Below are positions 28,047 to 36,499 of a stretch of DNA of 64,000 nucleotides, piece after piece. The notes beneath the pieces are model-generated. The model searched no databases. It had not been told where the DNA came from and saw only the letters and a program-made list of their open reading frames with translations. Within the stretch, counting starts at the first letter, position 1. The number at the start of each line of letters is the position of its first letter. Position numbers and translations under genes: made by a program. Source of the DNA: Enterococcus innesii (GTDB lineage Bacteria > Bacillota > Bacilli > Lactobacillales > Enterococcaceae); NCBI GenBank assembly GCA_018982785.1, contig JAHHEN010000005.1, positions 310,001 through 374,000 of the forward strand. Direction: 5' to 3'.

Positions 28047-28129
28047 AAAAAAAAGAACCCTTACTTGCTGATTCGACAGAACATTTCCAAAGATGTTTCA
28101 TGGAAAAGCGGACGGAGCATCAAGTAAGG
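28047..28129 (-). promoter_or_regulatory. Attenuator-like leader hairpin before diguanylate cyclase gene
   Basis: Minus-strand RNA would pair CCTTACTTG (28129-28121) with CAAGTAAGG (28067-28059) around a structured interior of about 53 bases that contains a smaller TTTCCA / TGGAAA hairpin. Eight U follow at 28054-28047. The U-run ends only 18 bases before the cyclase ATG, with the ribosome binding site in between, so there is no room for a promoter downstream of it. Transcripts for the cyclase must therefore pass this terminator. Confidence 0.6.
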
Positions 28130-28186
28130 ATCACTATTTATCATTGACAGTTTCTATCACTCTTGATTTAAAATAATTTACCAGAA

Positions 28187-28215
28187 ATTATACATATTTT
28201 CAATCTTTTTGTTGA
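28187..28215 (-). promoter_or_regulatory. Candidate promoter for cyclase/exopolysaccharide operon
   Basis: Minus-strand TCAACA, 17-base spacer, TATAAT. It would give a leader of about 150 bases containing the hairpin at 28047-28129. Confidence 0.45.
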
Positions 28216-28358
28216 TATAAGAAGATTCTAAAAATAAATAAAATGATCAAAATGTATATTTTCTAAATAAATAACATTATTTCTTTATTATTACTAACTT
28301 TTTGTGCATAAACATTTAATTCTTTGTGAATTTGTGTAAATTATTTTTCCATTATTTT
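28216..28358. other. AT-rich gap after second cyclase gene
   Basis: Strongly AT-rich, no ORF, no clear terminator for the gene ending at 28359. It probably carries upstream promoter elements of the exopolysaccharide operon. Confidence 0.35.
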
Positions 28359-29468
28359 TTACGTCTCAGGCAAGGTGCACACCCGGTTTCGACCACTTTG
28401 TTTTGCGAGATAGAGGGCTTGATCGGCTCTTTCAACAGCTGCCAAGATATCGCCATGACAAACTGTACTCGCTTCAACGCCGCAAGACAAAGACATCGTC
28501 CCTTTTTCAAAATTGGCCACAGGAAACATACTGCTGGAAATGGTTTGACACAGTGTCGTCATCGCAGCTACGGTCTTTTCTTTGACATCCCCTTCGATCA
28601 CGAGACAGAACTCTTCTCCGCCATAACGATAAAAGGAAAAGGTCTCGGCAAAATGCGCCTCTAAAAAAGTAGTCGTCCGTGAGGCAAAGGTTCTTAACAA
28701 CTCATTTCCGGCGATATGACCATAACGGTCGTTGACCTTTTTGAAGTGATCGAGATCAATCATGGCGATCGTCACAGTCTTTTTCTGTGAAACGGCTTGA
28801 AGCAGATCGTGGTTATAGGTCCCATAATTGAAGCAGCCGGTCAACGCATCGATCTTACTATTCGCCAACTCTGCCAGTACTTGGTACTCTTCGCCTTCAA
28901 TCAACCGATGAAGCCACATAAAGCCGCCCAACAGCACAAAAGAACCAACAAATACTGCCAGCATCGCTTCCCAGTCATAGGTCGTCGTATGATGGACCAG
29001 CATCGAAAAACGCGGTGAGAGCAGACAGGTCAAAAAATACATCAAATAAAATTGCTGTTGCGGACGGATCCGCTTGACTTTTGATAAAAGAAAATCAAGG
29101 ACAAAGAGCCCAACTCCGAATAATGGAAGATAAAAAGCTTTACCCACATCAGAAAAACCGACAAACCACAAATAAAAGACGACCATACACGGCGTTATCA
29201 AAATCAAGATCTTACCACGATCGCCATAGAAAAAATGACTCGCTATAAAAGCAGTTGTGTATTGATAACAGATAAACCCAACTGAATTCATTGAAAAAGA
29301 AAGAATAAAATACAAATGCGTAAACGTCAGAATACCAATAATAAAATACTTAAATGGACGAGAAACCGATATTTTTTGCACACTTCGTACAAAAACATCT
29401 GCGGTCACCAGTAAACTGGCAATCATCAGCGGCAAACCAAACGCCAAAAGCACGCCTCGTTCTAACAT
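28359..29468 (-). CDS. Diguanylate cyclase with eight-helix membrane region
   Basis: About 369 residues from the ATG at 29468, which lies 4 bases past the stop of the EAL gene, with AAAGGAG inside the end of that gene. A longer frame to 29570 would run through the EAL coding sequence. Residues 1-200 are hydrophobic with seven or eight helices and match no sensor I can name. The GGDEF domain at 205-365 is complete: IDALTGCFNYGTYNHDL, DLDHFKKVND, GHIAGNE and the active-site RYGGEEF. The RxxD inhibitory site is absent. Pairing with the EAL gene in one operon suggests coupled synthesis and breakdown of c-di-GMP. Confidence 0.88.
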   Translation of the reverse strand: MLERGVLLAFGLPLMIASLLVTADVFVRSVQKISVSRPFKYFIIGILTFTHLYFILSFSMNSVGFICYQYTTAFIASHFFYGDRGKILILITPCMVVFYLWFVGFSDVGKAFYLPLFGVGLFVLDFLLSKVKRIRPQQQFYLMYFLTCLLSPRFSMLVHHTTTYDWEAMLAVFVGSFVLLGGFMWLHRLIEGEEYQVLAELANSKIDALTGCFNYGTYNHDLLQAVSQKKTVTIAMIDLDHFKKVNDRYGHIAGNELLRTFASRTTTFLEAHFAETFSFYRYGGEEFCLVIEGDVKEKTVAAMTTLCQTISSSMFPVANFEKGTMSLSCGVEASTVCHGDILAAVERADQALYLAKQSGRNRVCTLPET

Positions 29469-29472
29469 TCCA

Positions 29473-30212
29473 TCACAATCGCTCTCCTTTAGACCATAAA
29501 TACCCTTGTTGCAAATGCACCCCCATCTCAAGCAACTGTACCATTTTTTCGCGGTTCTCGATGCCTTCAACGATCAGCTCAAGCTGATATTTTTGGGCAA
29601 CCTTCAACCAACAAGCCAAAAAGCTGAAGCCAATCTCCTCATCAAGCTGAATAAACGGTAACAACGAAAATTTCAAACAATCAACGCTGGCAAGATTGGC
29701 AAAGACCAACGAGAGGGTATTTTGTCCGCAACCGATATCATCGACCGCAATCACATAGCCATAGGCTTTGATTTTTGCGAGGGCGCTAGACAAATCAAAT
29801 GACTCCTGCTGTATGCGTACGGGATGCTCCGTCAATTCAATCTGCAACTGCTCCTTATGAACAGCCATCGTTTCAAAAAAGGACCACGTTGACTGCCACA
29901 GCAGCTGTTGTGGATGAATATTGACACTAAAGCGGGTTTCCGGCTTTTTTGACACAAACGCCGCAATTCCTTAGCATACCATTCCATCAATTGCTGATTG
30001 CCGCTTTCAGTTTGAATCATTGTACTGAATTCTTGCTGTGGGAAGCGGTTGTTCTTCTCGCTACGCAGTAAGACTTCATAGCCATTCAGCTCCTGCTGAC
30101 TTAGCGATTCTACCTGCATGATTGGTTGACACAACAGATAAAGGCGATCTATGTTTTCCCAAGTTGTTTCATTCCCCATCTTCGTTAAGCCCCCATCTAG
30201 TAAAGTTATCAT
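29473..30212 (-). CDS. EAL-domain c-di-GMP phosphodiesterase, frameshifted as given
   Basis: Free-standing EAL domain of about 246 residues once repaired; it linearises c-di-GMP to pGpG. The frame breaks at six A (minus strand) at 29945-29950; one more A joins LCQK to KPETRFSVNI. Catalytic residues then appear in order: E in NGYEVLLR (EVL form of EAL), N in SVNIHPQQ, E in IELTEHP, the DD pair in AVDDIG, D and K in DCLKFS, E in IVEGIE and QGY near the end. Nothing suggests a dead enzyme. The start is uncertain: ATG 30212 or the in-frame ATG at 30179. It sits upstream of, and nearly touches, the second cyclase gene. Confidence 0.8.
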
Positions 30213-30511
30213 ATCCGAGAATCGGTAATATTCCTGTCATCGTTCGTTTCTCATGCAAAAAAATGGTTCTCGTAAAGGAACTGATTTGCCTAAGTATACC
30301 AAACAGAACCAAAAATGCCCAAATATTTTAAATTCTCTGAAAGAGACTTACGTGAAAGAATGGACGGTACCCCCATGCCTGTTTAATAGAAATGCCCCAA
30401 AGTAACCACTTTTTGCTTTTTCGTAGAAACTTGCACGTTGAAAGTTGCTTCTTTCTAATCAGCTTCCTATTTCCCTAAGTACTTATAAAAAAACGATTCT
30501 TTTTAAATAAC
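30213..30511. other. Non-coding gap upstream of the EAL gene
   Basis: No believable ORF. A weak minus-strand promoter (TTGGGC, 18 bases, TATACT near 30296) could serve the EAL-cyclase pair. Nothing else recognised. Confidence 0.35.
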
Positions 30512-30545
30512 AAAAAAAAACAGCAAGTCTGCTTGCTGTTTTTTC
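30512..30545. terminator. Terminator after the tRNA pair
   Basis: Stem AACAGCAAG / CTTGCTGTT with A-run before and T-run after; it ends the tRNA transcript on the minus strand and could work in both directions. Confidence 0.85.
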
Positions 30546-30560
30546 CACGTATTTCTTTGA

Positions 30561-30632
30561 CTGGGGTAGCTGGATTCGAACCAACGCATGACGGAGTCAA
30601 AGTCCGTTGCCTTACCGCTTGGCTATACCCCA
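30561..30632 (-). tRNA. tRNA-Gln (anticodon TTG)
   Basis: Cloverleaf of 72 bases: acceptor TGGGGTA / TACCCCA, anticodon stem ACGGA / TCCGT around loop CTTTGAC (anticodon TTG), T-arm GGTTCGAATCC. CCA is not encoded. Confidence 0.96.
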
Positions 30633-30636
30633 ATAA

Positions 30637-30720
30637 TGGTGGAGGAGAGTGGATTCGAACCACTGAACCCTAAGGAACGGATTTACAGTCCGTCGCGTTT
30701 AGCCACTTCGCTACTCCTCC
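30637..30720 (-). tRNA. tRNA-Tyr (anticodon GTA)
   Basis: Type II tRNA of 84 bases with a long variable arm: acceptor GGAGGAG / CTCCTCC, anticodon loop CTGTAAA (anticodon GTA), T-arm GGTTCGAATCC, CCA encoded. Four bases upstream of tRNA-Gln, same transcript. Confidence 0.96.
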
Positions 30721-30750
30721 AAAAGGTTTTTCTCAAACCTGACAATAGTT

Positions 30751-30779
30751 ATAATACCGAAAAAGATAACAAATTGCAA
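30751..30779 (-). promoter_or_regulatory. Promoter of tRNA-Tyr/tRNA-Gln
   Basis: Minus-strand TTGCAA, 17-base spacer, TATTAT, about 30 bases before tRNA-Tyr. Confidence 0.75.
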
Positions 30780-30805
30780 GAGCAAAAAGTAATTTTTTCT
30801 AGAAA

Positions 30806-31039
30806 TTATTCATGTAAATTCCATTGGCGAATAATCATCTCGATGGCAGCTTCTAAGCTTCTGCTCGAACCTAGATCTTCATCCCCTAAAAAGCTTTGAA
30901 ATTCTTTTGGTCCAGTTGTTAAAATCTCACCGATGCGTTTTTTACCGATAAACAATTCATTGACGGTATAGTCTTTGCCATGAATGGCTTTTGTTGTTTC
31001 TTCAATACGGACTTCGATATCTTTATTTTTCTTAGACAT
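30806..31039 (-). CDS. DUF2969 family protein
   Basis: 77-residue soluble protein of unknown function, found widely in lactobacilli and enterococci. The family pattern is visible in IEVRIEETTKAIHG-like N-terminus, DYTVNELFIGKK, IGEI and the C-terminal helix AAIEMIIRQWNLHE. The ATG follows AAAGAGGTGC. It sits alone between the tRNAs and the CBS-ACT gene. No function can be read from sequence. Confidence 0.75.
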   Translation of the reverse strand: MSKKNKDIEVRIEETTKAIHGKDYTVNELFIGKKRIGEILTTGPKEFQSFLGDEDLGSSRSLEAAIEMIIRQWNLHE

Positions 31040-31116
31040 GGTTGCACCTCTTTCTTTACAGCACCTTCCTATTTTAACAGAAAAGCAGCAAAAGAAAAAG
31101 AAAATCTCTTCTTGAA

Positions 31117-31150
31117 ATAAAAAAAGTAGCCAATCTTTACGATCAGCTAC
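31117..31150 (-). terminator. Terminator of the liv operon
   Basis: Minus-strand GTAGCTGATC / GATTGGCTAC stem (with G-U pairs) followed by seven T, just past the stop of the CBS-ACT gene. Confidence 0.8.
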
Positions 31151-31161
31151 ATTTCCTTAGA

Positions 31162-31809
31162 TCACTTCTGGTTCGTCAAGACAGCACTCGTCACGGTATA
31201 ACCTGCATCGCTTAAAATTTTCTCGATTGCTGCGACTTGCCGTGATTCTACTTGAATCTCAACAACTGTTTTTAGTGCCATCCGATTTACCACAATCGTC
31301 AAAATACTCATTTGATGATCAGCAAGGAGTTTCGTCACGTCTGCTAAAACCCCCACATGGTCGTCCGTGATCTCGATCGATACTCGGGTTCCGCCATCGT
31401 GGTAGCCAGTGATTTTCAAAAAGGCATCAAAAATATCATTGTTGGTAATGATTCCCACTAGGGCATCATCATCCATGACTGGTAAAACCCCCACGTTCTC
31501 ACTACGCATGACGGAAATGGCGTCCTCTAATAGTGCATCTGGTTCAATCGTGGTCACTTTTTTCAACATGATATCAGCGACAGTCGTTTTATTTAAGAGA
31601 TAGTTCATTTCATAAACGCTTAAGCTTGTCGCTTTTGAGGGAGTTGCTTCAGCGATCGTTCCTTCTGTGATCAACCCTACTAATTTACCATCATCAACGA
31701 CGGGCAGACGATGGATATCATGCTGCTTCATTAAATCTACTGCATCAAAGATCGGTGTCTGCGAATCGACGGTGACGACCGTCTTCGTCATAAAATCACT
31801 TACGCTCAT
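31162..31809 (-). CDS. CBS-pair plus ACT domain protein (AcuB-like)
   Basis: 215-residue cytoplasmic protein with two CBS motifs (residues 1-60, starting MSVSDFMTKTVVTVD; and 75-130, TVADIMLKKVTTIEPDALL) and a C-terminal ACT domain (about 140-205, RVSIEITDDHVGVLADVTKLL). CBS pairs bind adenine nucleotides and ACT domains bind amino acids. It follows livF with 3 bases between and is the last gene of the branched-chain amino acid transport operon, so it may sense branched-chain amino acids or energy state for that transporter. Annotated relatives are often called acetoin utilisation protein AcuB, but no acetoin genes are nearby. Confidence 0.82.
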   Translation of the reverse strand: MSVSDFMTKTVVTVDSQTPIFDAVDLMKQHDIHRLPVVDDGKLVGLITEGTIAEATPSKATSLSVYEMNYLLNKTTVADIMLKKVTTIEPDALLEDAISVMRSENVGVLPVMDDDALVGIITNNDIFDAFLKITGYHDGGTRVSIEITDDHVGVLADVTKLLADHQMSILTIVVNRMALKTVVEIQVESRQVAAIEKILSDAGYTVTSAVLTNQK

Positions 31810-31812
31810 TGT

Positions 31813-32514
31813 TTAGCCTCCTAGATACGCTTTTCTTACTTCATCACTTGCTAGTAATTCTTCTCCAGTACCTTCTAAAACGATTTTCCCCGTTTCTAAT
31901 ACATAGCCGCGATCGGCAATCGATAAAGCCATTTTCGCATTTTGTTCGATCAGCAGCACAGTCGTTCCTTGCTGCTTGATTTCTTGAATGATGGAAAAAA
32001 TTTCTTTGATAAAAATTGGTGCCAAGCCCATCGATGGCTCATCCAGCAAAAGCAAGCGCGGTTTTGACATCAATGCCCGCCCCATTGCCAACATCTGCTG
32101 CTCACCGCCAGATAATGTCGACGCATCTTGCGAGAGGCGTTCTTTCAATACAGGAAACTTGCGGTAAACTTGTTCATAGTCTTCTTTGACACCACTGTCT
32201 TTACGCAAGAAGGCGCCCATCTCTAAGTTTTCTTGAACCGTCAAACCGGAAAAGACGTGCCGCCCTTCTGGCACCTGTGACAAGCCGTTTGCGACGATTT
32301 TTTGCGGTGCTTCTTTCTCAATTTGCTTTCCTTCAAAAGTGACGGAGCCTTTTGAAGGACGGATCAATCCAGAAATCGTCCGTAAAATCGTGGTTTTCCC
32401 GGCACCATTGGCACCAATCAGCGAAACGATCTCTCCTTGATTGACGTGGAAGGAAACATCATGAACTGCTTGGATCATGCCGTAGTGAACACTTAAATTT
32501 TGAATTTCCAGCAT
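31813..32514 (-). CDS. livF: Branched-chain amino acid ABC transporter ATP-binding protein LivF
   Basis: 233-residue ABC ATPase, one of two that power the Liv importer. Walker A GANGAGKTT near 36, signature LSGGEQQM near 138, Walker B LLLLDEPSMGL near 158 and the switch His region LIEQNA are present. The short form and the GLSQVPEGRHVFSGLTV segment are typical of LivF rather than LivG. Its ATG overlaps the livG stop by one base (TGATG). Confidence 0.93.
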   Translation of the reverse strand: MLEIQNLSVHYGMIQAVHDVSFHVNQGEIVSLIGANGAGKTTILRTISGLIRPSKGSVTFEGKQIEKEAPQKIVANGLSQVPEGRHVFSGLTVQENLEMGAFLRKDSGVKEDYEQVYRKFPVLKERLSQDASTLSGGEQQMLAMGRALMSKPRLLLLDEPSMGLAPIFIKEIFSIIQEIKQQGTTVLLIEQNAKMALSIADRGYVLETGKIVLEGTGEELLASDEVRKAYLGG

Positions 32515-33290
32515 CAGATTTCCCCTCCTAGATAGGCTTCGATTACCCGTGGATTGTTTTTGATCTCTTCTGGTTCACCGTGAGCGATGACTTGCCCGTA
32601 TTCCAGTACATAGATCCGTTCGCACACTTCCATGACCAAACTCATATCATGCTCGATCAAGAGGATCGTCAATTGAAAATCTTTTTGGATCTTATAGATC
32701 AGCTTTGTCAGTTCTGTTGTTTCCTGAGGATTCATCCCCGCTGCCGGCTCGTCAAGAAACAAAATTTTTGGCTCTGTAGCTAATGCGCGTACGATCTCTA
32801 AACGGCGTTGCTCGCCATAAGGCAAATTTTTCGCTAACGTTTGACTTTTGCCATCCATATCAAAGATCCGTAACAGCTCTAAGGCTTTTTTCTTCATGGA
32901 TTCTTCGTTTTTGTAATACTTTGGCAAACGCAAGATGCTGGTCAGTAGTCCTTCTTTATGCTTACTGTTCATAGCGATTAAAACGTTGTCCATCACGGTC
33001 AAGTTTTTAAACAAGCGAATGTTTTGGAAGGTTCTTGAAAGACCTAAATCCGCGATTTTATAAGGCTTCACGCCATTTAAACGTTTTGGCTTACCTTGGG
33101 TCTCAAAAAGCACTTCGCCTTCACTAGGCTCATACACACCTGTCAGGAGGTTAAAGAGCGTTGTCTTGCCGGCACCGTTTGGTCCAATCAACCCGACCAG
33201 CTCATTGGTATCTAGATGGAGGTCTACATGAGAAACAGCAGCTAAACCGCCGAAGTTTTTCGTTAAGCTTTTAACTTCTAATAGAGGCAT
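32514..33290 (-). CDS. livG: Branched-chain amino acid ABC transporter ATP-binding protein LivG
   Basis: 258-residue ABC ATPase. Walker A GPNGAGKTTLFN, signature region LPYGEQRRLEI, Walker B ILFLDEPAAGMNPQET and LLIEHDMSLVM are clear. The segment GLSRTFQNIRLFKNLTVMDNVL is diagnostic of LivG. I use the ATG at 33290, 9 bases after AAGGGGG; the alternative at 33299 is too close to that site. It overlaps the 3' end of livM by 20 bases. Confidence 0.92.
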   Translation of the reverse strand: MPLLEVKSLTKNFGGLAAVSHVDLHLDTNELVGLIGPNGAGKTTLFNLLTGVYEPSEGEVLFETQGKPKRLNGVKPYKIADLGLSRTFQNIRLFKNLTVMDNVLIAMNSKHKEGLLTSILRLPKYYKNEESMKKKALELLRIFDMDGKSQTLAKNLPYGEQRRLEIVRALATEPKILFLDEPAAGMNPQETTELTKLIYKIQKDFQLTILLIEHDMSLVMEVCERIYVLEYGQVIAHGEPEEIKNNPRVIEAYLGGEI

Positions 33291-34257
33291 CGTTGTCATC
33301 CCCCTTTTTTCTAAATTTATCCAGCAGTCCTTTTACGGAGAACTCCCAGGTTCCTAAAAGTCCGCTTGGTTTAAAGATCATGATGATGATCAAAGCCAAT
33401 GCATAAATGATCATGCGCAAATCAGAGAAGCCTTGCAAGTACATGTTTAAGATTCCTAGCACTACTGCCGAAACAACTGCTCCTGTGGTACTCCCAAGCC
33501 CTCCAAAAACGACGATGATCAAGACATCGATCGATTTCATAAAACCGTAATCTCGTGGGAAAACCGACTGCTGATAGCTGGCATAAAGGGTACCAGCAAT
33601 GCTTGCCATCACTGCTCCCATTACAAACGCAATTACCTTGTATTTCGTTGTGTTGACCCCCATCGATTCTGCAGCGATCTCATCTTCCCGAATCGCTAAA
33701 GTCGCTCGACCAGGTCCGCTATGGATAAAGTTTGACACGACAAGAATCGATAGAACGGCAAAGAGAAAGACGATCTGCCAATTACTGAATTGGGGCAATC
33801 CGAAAATTCCTGCAGGACCATTGGTCAAGCCTCGTAAGTTCACCAACAAGATCCGAATGATCTCTGCCACACCTAGGGTAGCGATCGCTAGATAGTCACC
33901 TTTTAAACGGAGGGTCGGAATCCCAACTACTAATGCGACTGCACCTGAAACCAGCATTCCCACCAGTAAACCAGTTAAAAAGCCGCCAAAGGTTGGATTG
34001 CTTGCCGACAGGATCGCACCAGCATAAGCACCGATAGCCATGAACCCGGCATGTCCCAAGGAGAATTGCCCTGAAAAACCAATGATCAGATTCAAACTAA
34101 CTGCCAAAATGATGTTGATCCCGATATTGACAATGATGGCGTCAGAAAACAGATTGATCATCCCGCCGTTGTAAGCTGCAAATAATCCGAAATAAAGAAT
34201 AGCTGCCAGAGCGAGCCAGATTAAGTTGTAACGTAAATTCTTTTTCATTTCTGCCAC
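33271..34257 (-). CDS. livM: Branched-chain amino acid ABC transporter permease LivM
   Basis: About 328 residues, 8-10 membrane helices. Family segments: NLIIGFSGQFSLGHAGFMAIGAYAGA near 60, GIPTLRLKGDYLAIATLGVAEIIR near 110 (EAA-like loop), and AIREDEIAAESMGVNTTKYKVIAF near 190 for ATPase docking. It pairs with LivH to form the membrane channel. The frame begins with GTG at 34257; an ATG 9 bases later has a slightly better-spaced AGGTGG. It follows livH directly. Confidence 0.92.
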   Translation of the reverse strand: MAEMKKNLRYNLIWLALAAILYFGLFAAYNGGMINLFSDAIIVNIGINIILAVSLNLIIGFSGQFSLGHAGFMAIGAYAGAILSASNPTFGGFLTGLLVGMLVSGAVALVVGIPTLRLKGDYLAIATLGVAEIIRILLVNLRGLTNGPAGIFGLPQFSNWQIVFLFAVLSILVVSNFIHSGPGRATLAIREDEIAAESMGVNTTKYKVIAFVMGAVMASIAGTLYASYQQSVFPRDYGFMKSIDVLIIVVFGGLGSTTGAVVSAVVLGILNMYLQGFSDLRMIIYALALIIIMIFKPSGLLGTWEFSVKGLLDKFRKKGDDNDASIRS

Positions 34258-35136
34258 CTACACTTTCTCTTTGATATTTTTGCCGAGGATCCCAGCTGGA
34301 CGAACCAACAATATAATTATTAAAATGACATACACTAAAGCATCCTTATAATCAGAAAAACCAAGCGCTGTCGCTGCTGTTTCCACCAAACCGATCACAA
34401 AGCCACCTAAGGCTGCTCCAGGAATGATCCCGATCCCGCCAAGAACCGCTGCAACAAAAGATTTCAGACCAGGAACGACGCCCATTGATGGATCAATGGA
34501 ATTATAATACAAACCGATCAGCATCCCGCCAGCTGCAGCCAAAGCCGAGCCTAAGGCAAAGGTAAAGGAAATCGTTCGATTGACATTGATCCCCATCAAA
34601 CGCGCTGCATCTGCATCAACACTTACTGCCCGCATCGCTTTTCCCATACGGGTCTTTTTCACGATCAATTGCAAGAGAATCATTAAGGTAACCGAAACAG
34701 CCAAGATCAATAACTGGACATTACTTACTTGAACAAACCCGATGGAATAAGTTTGTCGTTCAATCGCTTGCGGAAAGGGGCGCACATTGGCTGAAAAGAA
34801 AAAGATCATGACATTTTGCAAAAAATAAGAAACCCCGATTGCCGTGATCAGTGCCGAAATTCGCGTGGAATTGCGTAAGGGACGATACGCTAAAAATTCA
34901 ATCGTTACCCCAAGTGCTGCACTGGCGATCATTGAAATGAACAACGCGGGGAAAAACCCTAATTGCCATTGATTGATCAAAAAGTAACCGATAAAACTAC
35001 CGATCATGTAAACTTCTCCGTGGGCGAAGTTGATCAACTTGATGATGCCATACACCATCGTATAACCCAACGCTAACAAGGCGTAGATACTGCCTAGAAA
35101 CAAGCCGTTGATCAATTGTTGGATCATCATTTCCAT
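34258..35136 (-). CDS. livH: Branched-chain amino acid ABC transporter permease LivH
   Basis: 292-residue membrane protein. The N-terminal LINGLFLGSIYALLALGYTMVYGIIKLINFAHGEVYMIG is typical of LivH; later MRAVSVDADAARLMGINVNRTIS is the ATPase-contact loop. Eight or so helices. It lies between the binding-protein gene (109-base gap with a hairpin) and livM. Confidence 0.93.
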   Translation of the reverse strand: MEMMIQQLINGLFLGSIYALLALGYTMVYGIIKLINFAHGEVYMIGSFIGYFLINQWQLGFFPALFISMIASAALGVTIEFLAYRPLRNSTRISALITAIGVSYFLQNVMIFFFSANVRPFPQAIERQTYSIGFVQVSNVQLLILAVSVTLMILLQLIVKKTRMGKAMRAVSVDADAARLMGINVNRTISFTFALGSALAAAGGMLIGLYYNSIDPSMGVVPGLKSFVAAVLGGIGIIPGAALGGFVIGLVETAATALGFSDYKDALVYVILIIILLVRPAGILGKNIKEKV

Positions 35137-35185
35137 ATACTCACTTCCAATATCATTTATTATGGTTCTTCTCGTCAGAGAAAAG

Positions 35186-35220
35186 AAACTGAGACAAACA
35201 CATCAGGTCTGTCCCAGTTT
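35186..35220 (-). terminator. Intra-operon hairpin between livJ and livH
   Basis: Minus-strand AAACTGGGACA / TGTCTCAGTTT stem with one mismatch and a short T-rich tail. Such hairpins after the binding-protein gene usually raise its level relative to the permease genes. Confidence 0.65.
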
Positions 35221-35244
35221 TCACTGCCAAACAACTGCAGGTTT

Positions 35245-36432
35245 TTAAGGTTCCACAGTGTCTGCTGAGGTTTCCTTCCCGTCAGTCAATCCTAAAACAA
35301 CTGCTGATTTCTCAGGGTTATGATTTTCATCCATTGTGATTTCACCTGTCACGCCGACAAAGTCTTTCAGTTCAGACAAACCAGCTGCAATTGCCAATGA
35401 ATCTGCTGAGTTTTGATCTTCGATTGCTTGTTTGATCATGTAAACTGCATCATAGGCTAACGCATTAAAAGCAGAAGGTTCTTTGCCATACTTTTCATTG
35501 AAAGCTGCCACAAACGGCTCAACTTTGTCGTTTGCTGGTGCTTTGGTAGAGAAGTGGCCGGTATAGTAAACATTGCTGACATTTTCTGCACCAGCTGTTT
35601 GAACCATTTTTTCATCACCGAATCCATCCGCACCAATGATTGCTTGATCAATTCCTAATTCTCGCGCTTGCTTGATGATCAAACCAGCTTCTGTGTAGTA
35701 GCCTGGAATGAACAAGACATCGAAGTCGACATCTTTGATTCTTGTAAGAACTGCTTGGAAATCTTTGTCGCCTTCAGTAAAGTTATCTTCTAAGACAATT
35801 TCGCCTGGGTAGCTTTCTTTAAATGCTTCCGTCAATCCAATCGCGTAATCACTTGAGTTGTCTCCCAAGATCACAGCTTTTGATGCATCCAAATTTTCAG
35901 CCGCATATTTCGCTAAGATCGTTCCTTGGAAGCTATCTTGGAAACAAGAACGGAAGGCAAATTCTTGCACTTTCCCACTAGTGTAAGTAATCGCATCGTC
36001 AGTACCTGAAGGAGTAACCATTGGTACTTGCGCTCTAGTCACGTTAGGCAAAGCTGCTTTCGTAGCACCAGAGGTTGCTGGACCAATGATGGCTACCACT
36101 TTATCATTCGTTGCTAAATTGGCTGCTACTGTAGCAGCTTCATTGTTATCTGATTTGTTATCTTTCGAAATAATTTCAATTTGTTTTCCAAGAACACCGC
36201 CGGCAGCATTGATTTCTTCTACTGCTAAGTCGATTCCTTCTTTTTCAGCCGTCCCATAAGCAGCTACGGCTCCTGACAACTCTAAATTGGTTCCGATCTT
36301 GATAGTATCTCCCTCTTGTTTGTTGCCACCTTCAGCAGCCCCGCTGCCGTCCGTTGATCCACCTGTTGGTCCAGCGCTACACGCTGTCAACAAAAACAAA
36401 CTCGCAAACAAAAACGCAAATTTCTTTTTCAT
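35245..36432 (-). CDS. livJ: Branched-chain amino acid ABC transporter substrate-binding lipoprotein
   Basis: About 395 residues. Lipoprotein signal MKKKFAFLFASLFLLTACSAG, with lipobox LTAC and Cys near 18-19, is followed by a Gly/Ser-rich linker and a type I periplasmic-binding fold (KIGTNLELSGAVAAYGTAEKEGIDLAVEEINAAGG). The ATG at 36432 follows AAGGAGAGG; the in-frame ATG at 36450 does not. Surface-anchored receptor delivering Leu/Ile/Val to LivHM. Upstream are a near-consensus promoter and CodY-like boxes, so repression by branched-chain amino acids through CodY is likely. Confidence 0.92.
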   Translation of the reverse strand: MKKKFAFLFASLFLLTACSAGPTGGSTDGSGAAEGGNKQEGDTIKIGTNLELSGAVAAYGTAEKEGIDLAVEEINAAGGVLGKQIEIISKDNKSDNNEAATVAANLATNDKVVAIIGPATSGATKAALPNVTRAQVPMVTPSGTDDAITYTSGKVQEFAFRSCFQDSFQGTILAKYAAENLDASKAVILGDNSSDYAIGLTEAFKESYPGEIVLEDNFTEGDKDFQAVLTRIKDVDFDVLFIPGYYTEAGLIIKQARELGIDQAIIGADGFGDEKMVQTAGAENVSNVYYTGHFSTKAPANDKVEPFVAAFNEKYGKEPSAFNALAYDAVYMIKQAIEDQNSADSLAIAAGLSELKDFVGVTGEITMDENHNPEKSAVVLGLTDGKETSADTVEP

Positions 36433-36470
36433 ATTTTTCCTCTCCTTCACTTCCCCTGAATATGTTATCC

Positions 36471-36499
36471 AATATACTGAAAAATCCGGAAAATGTCAA
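36471..36499 (-). promoter_or_regulatory. Promoter of the liv operon
   Basis: Minus-strand TTGACA, 17-base spacer, TATATT. Confidence 0.85.

Noticed and set aside
28021-28358. c-di-GMP (GEMM) riboswitch in front of the cyclase gene
   Set aside because: The leader is structured, but I cannot find the conserved GEMM core and tetraloop-receptor pattern. It is listed only as an attenuator-like element.
30213-30560. Small protein or sRNA gene in the gap before the tRNAs
   Set aside because: No ORF with a ribosome binding site and no convincing promoter-terminator pair.
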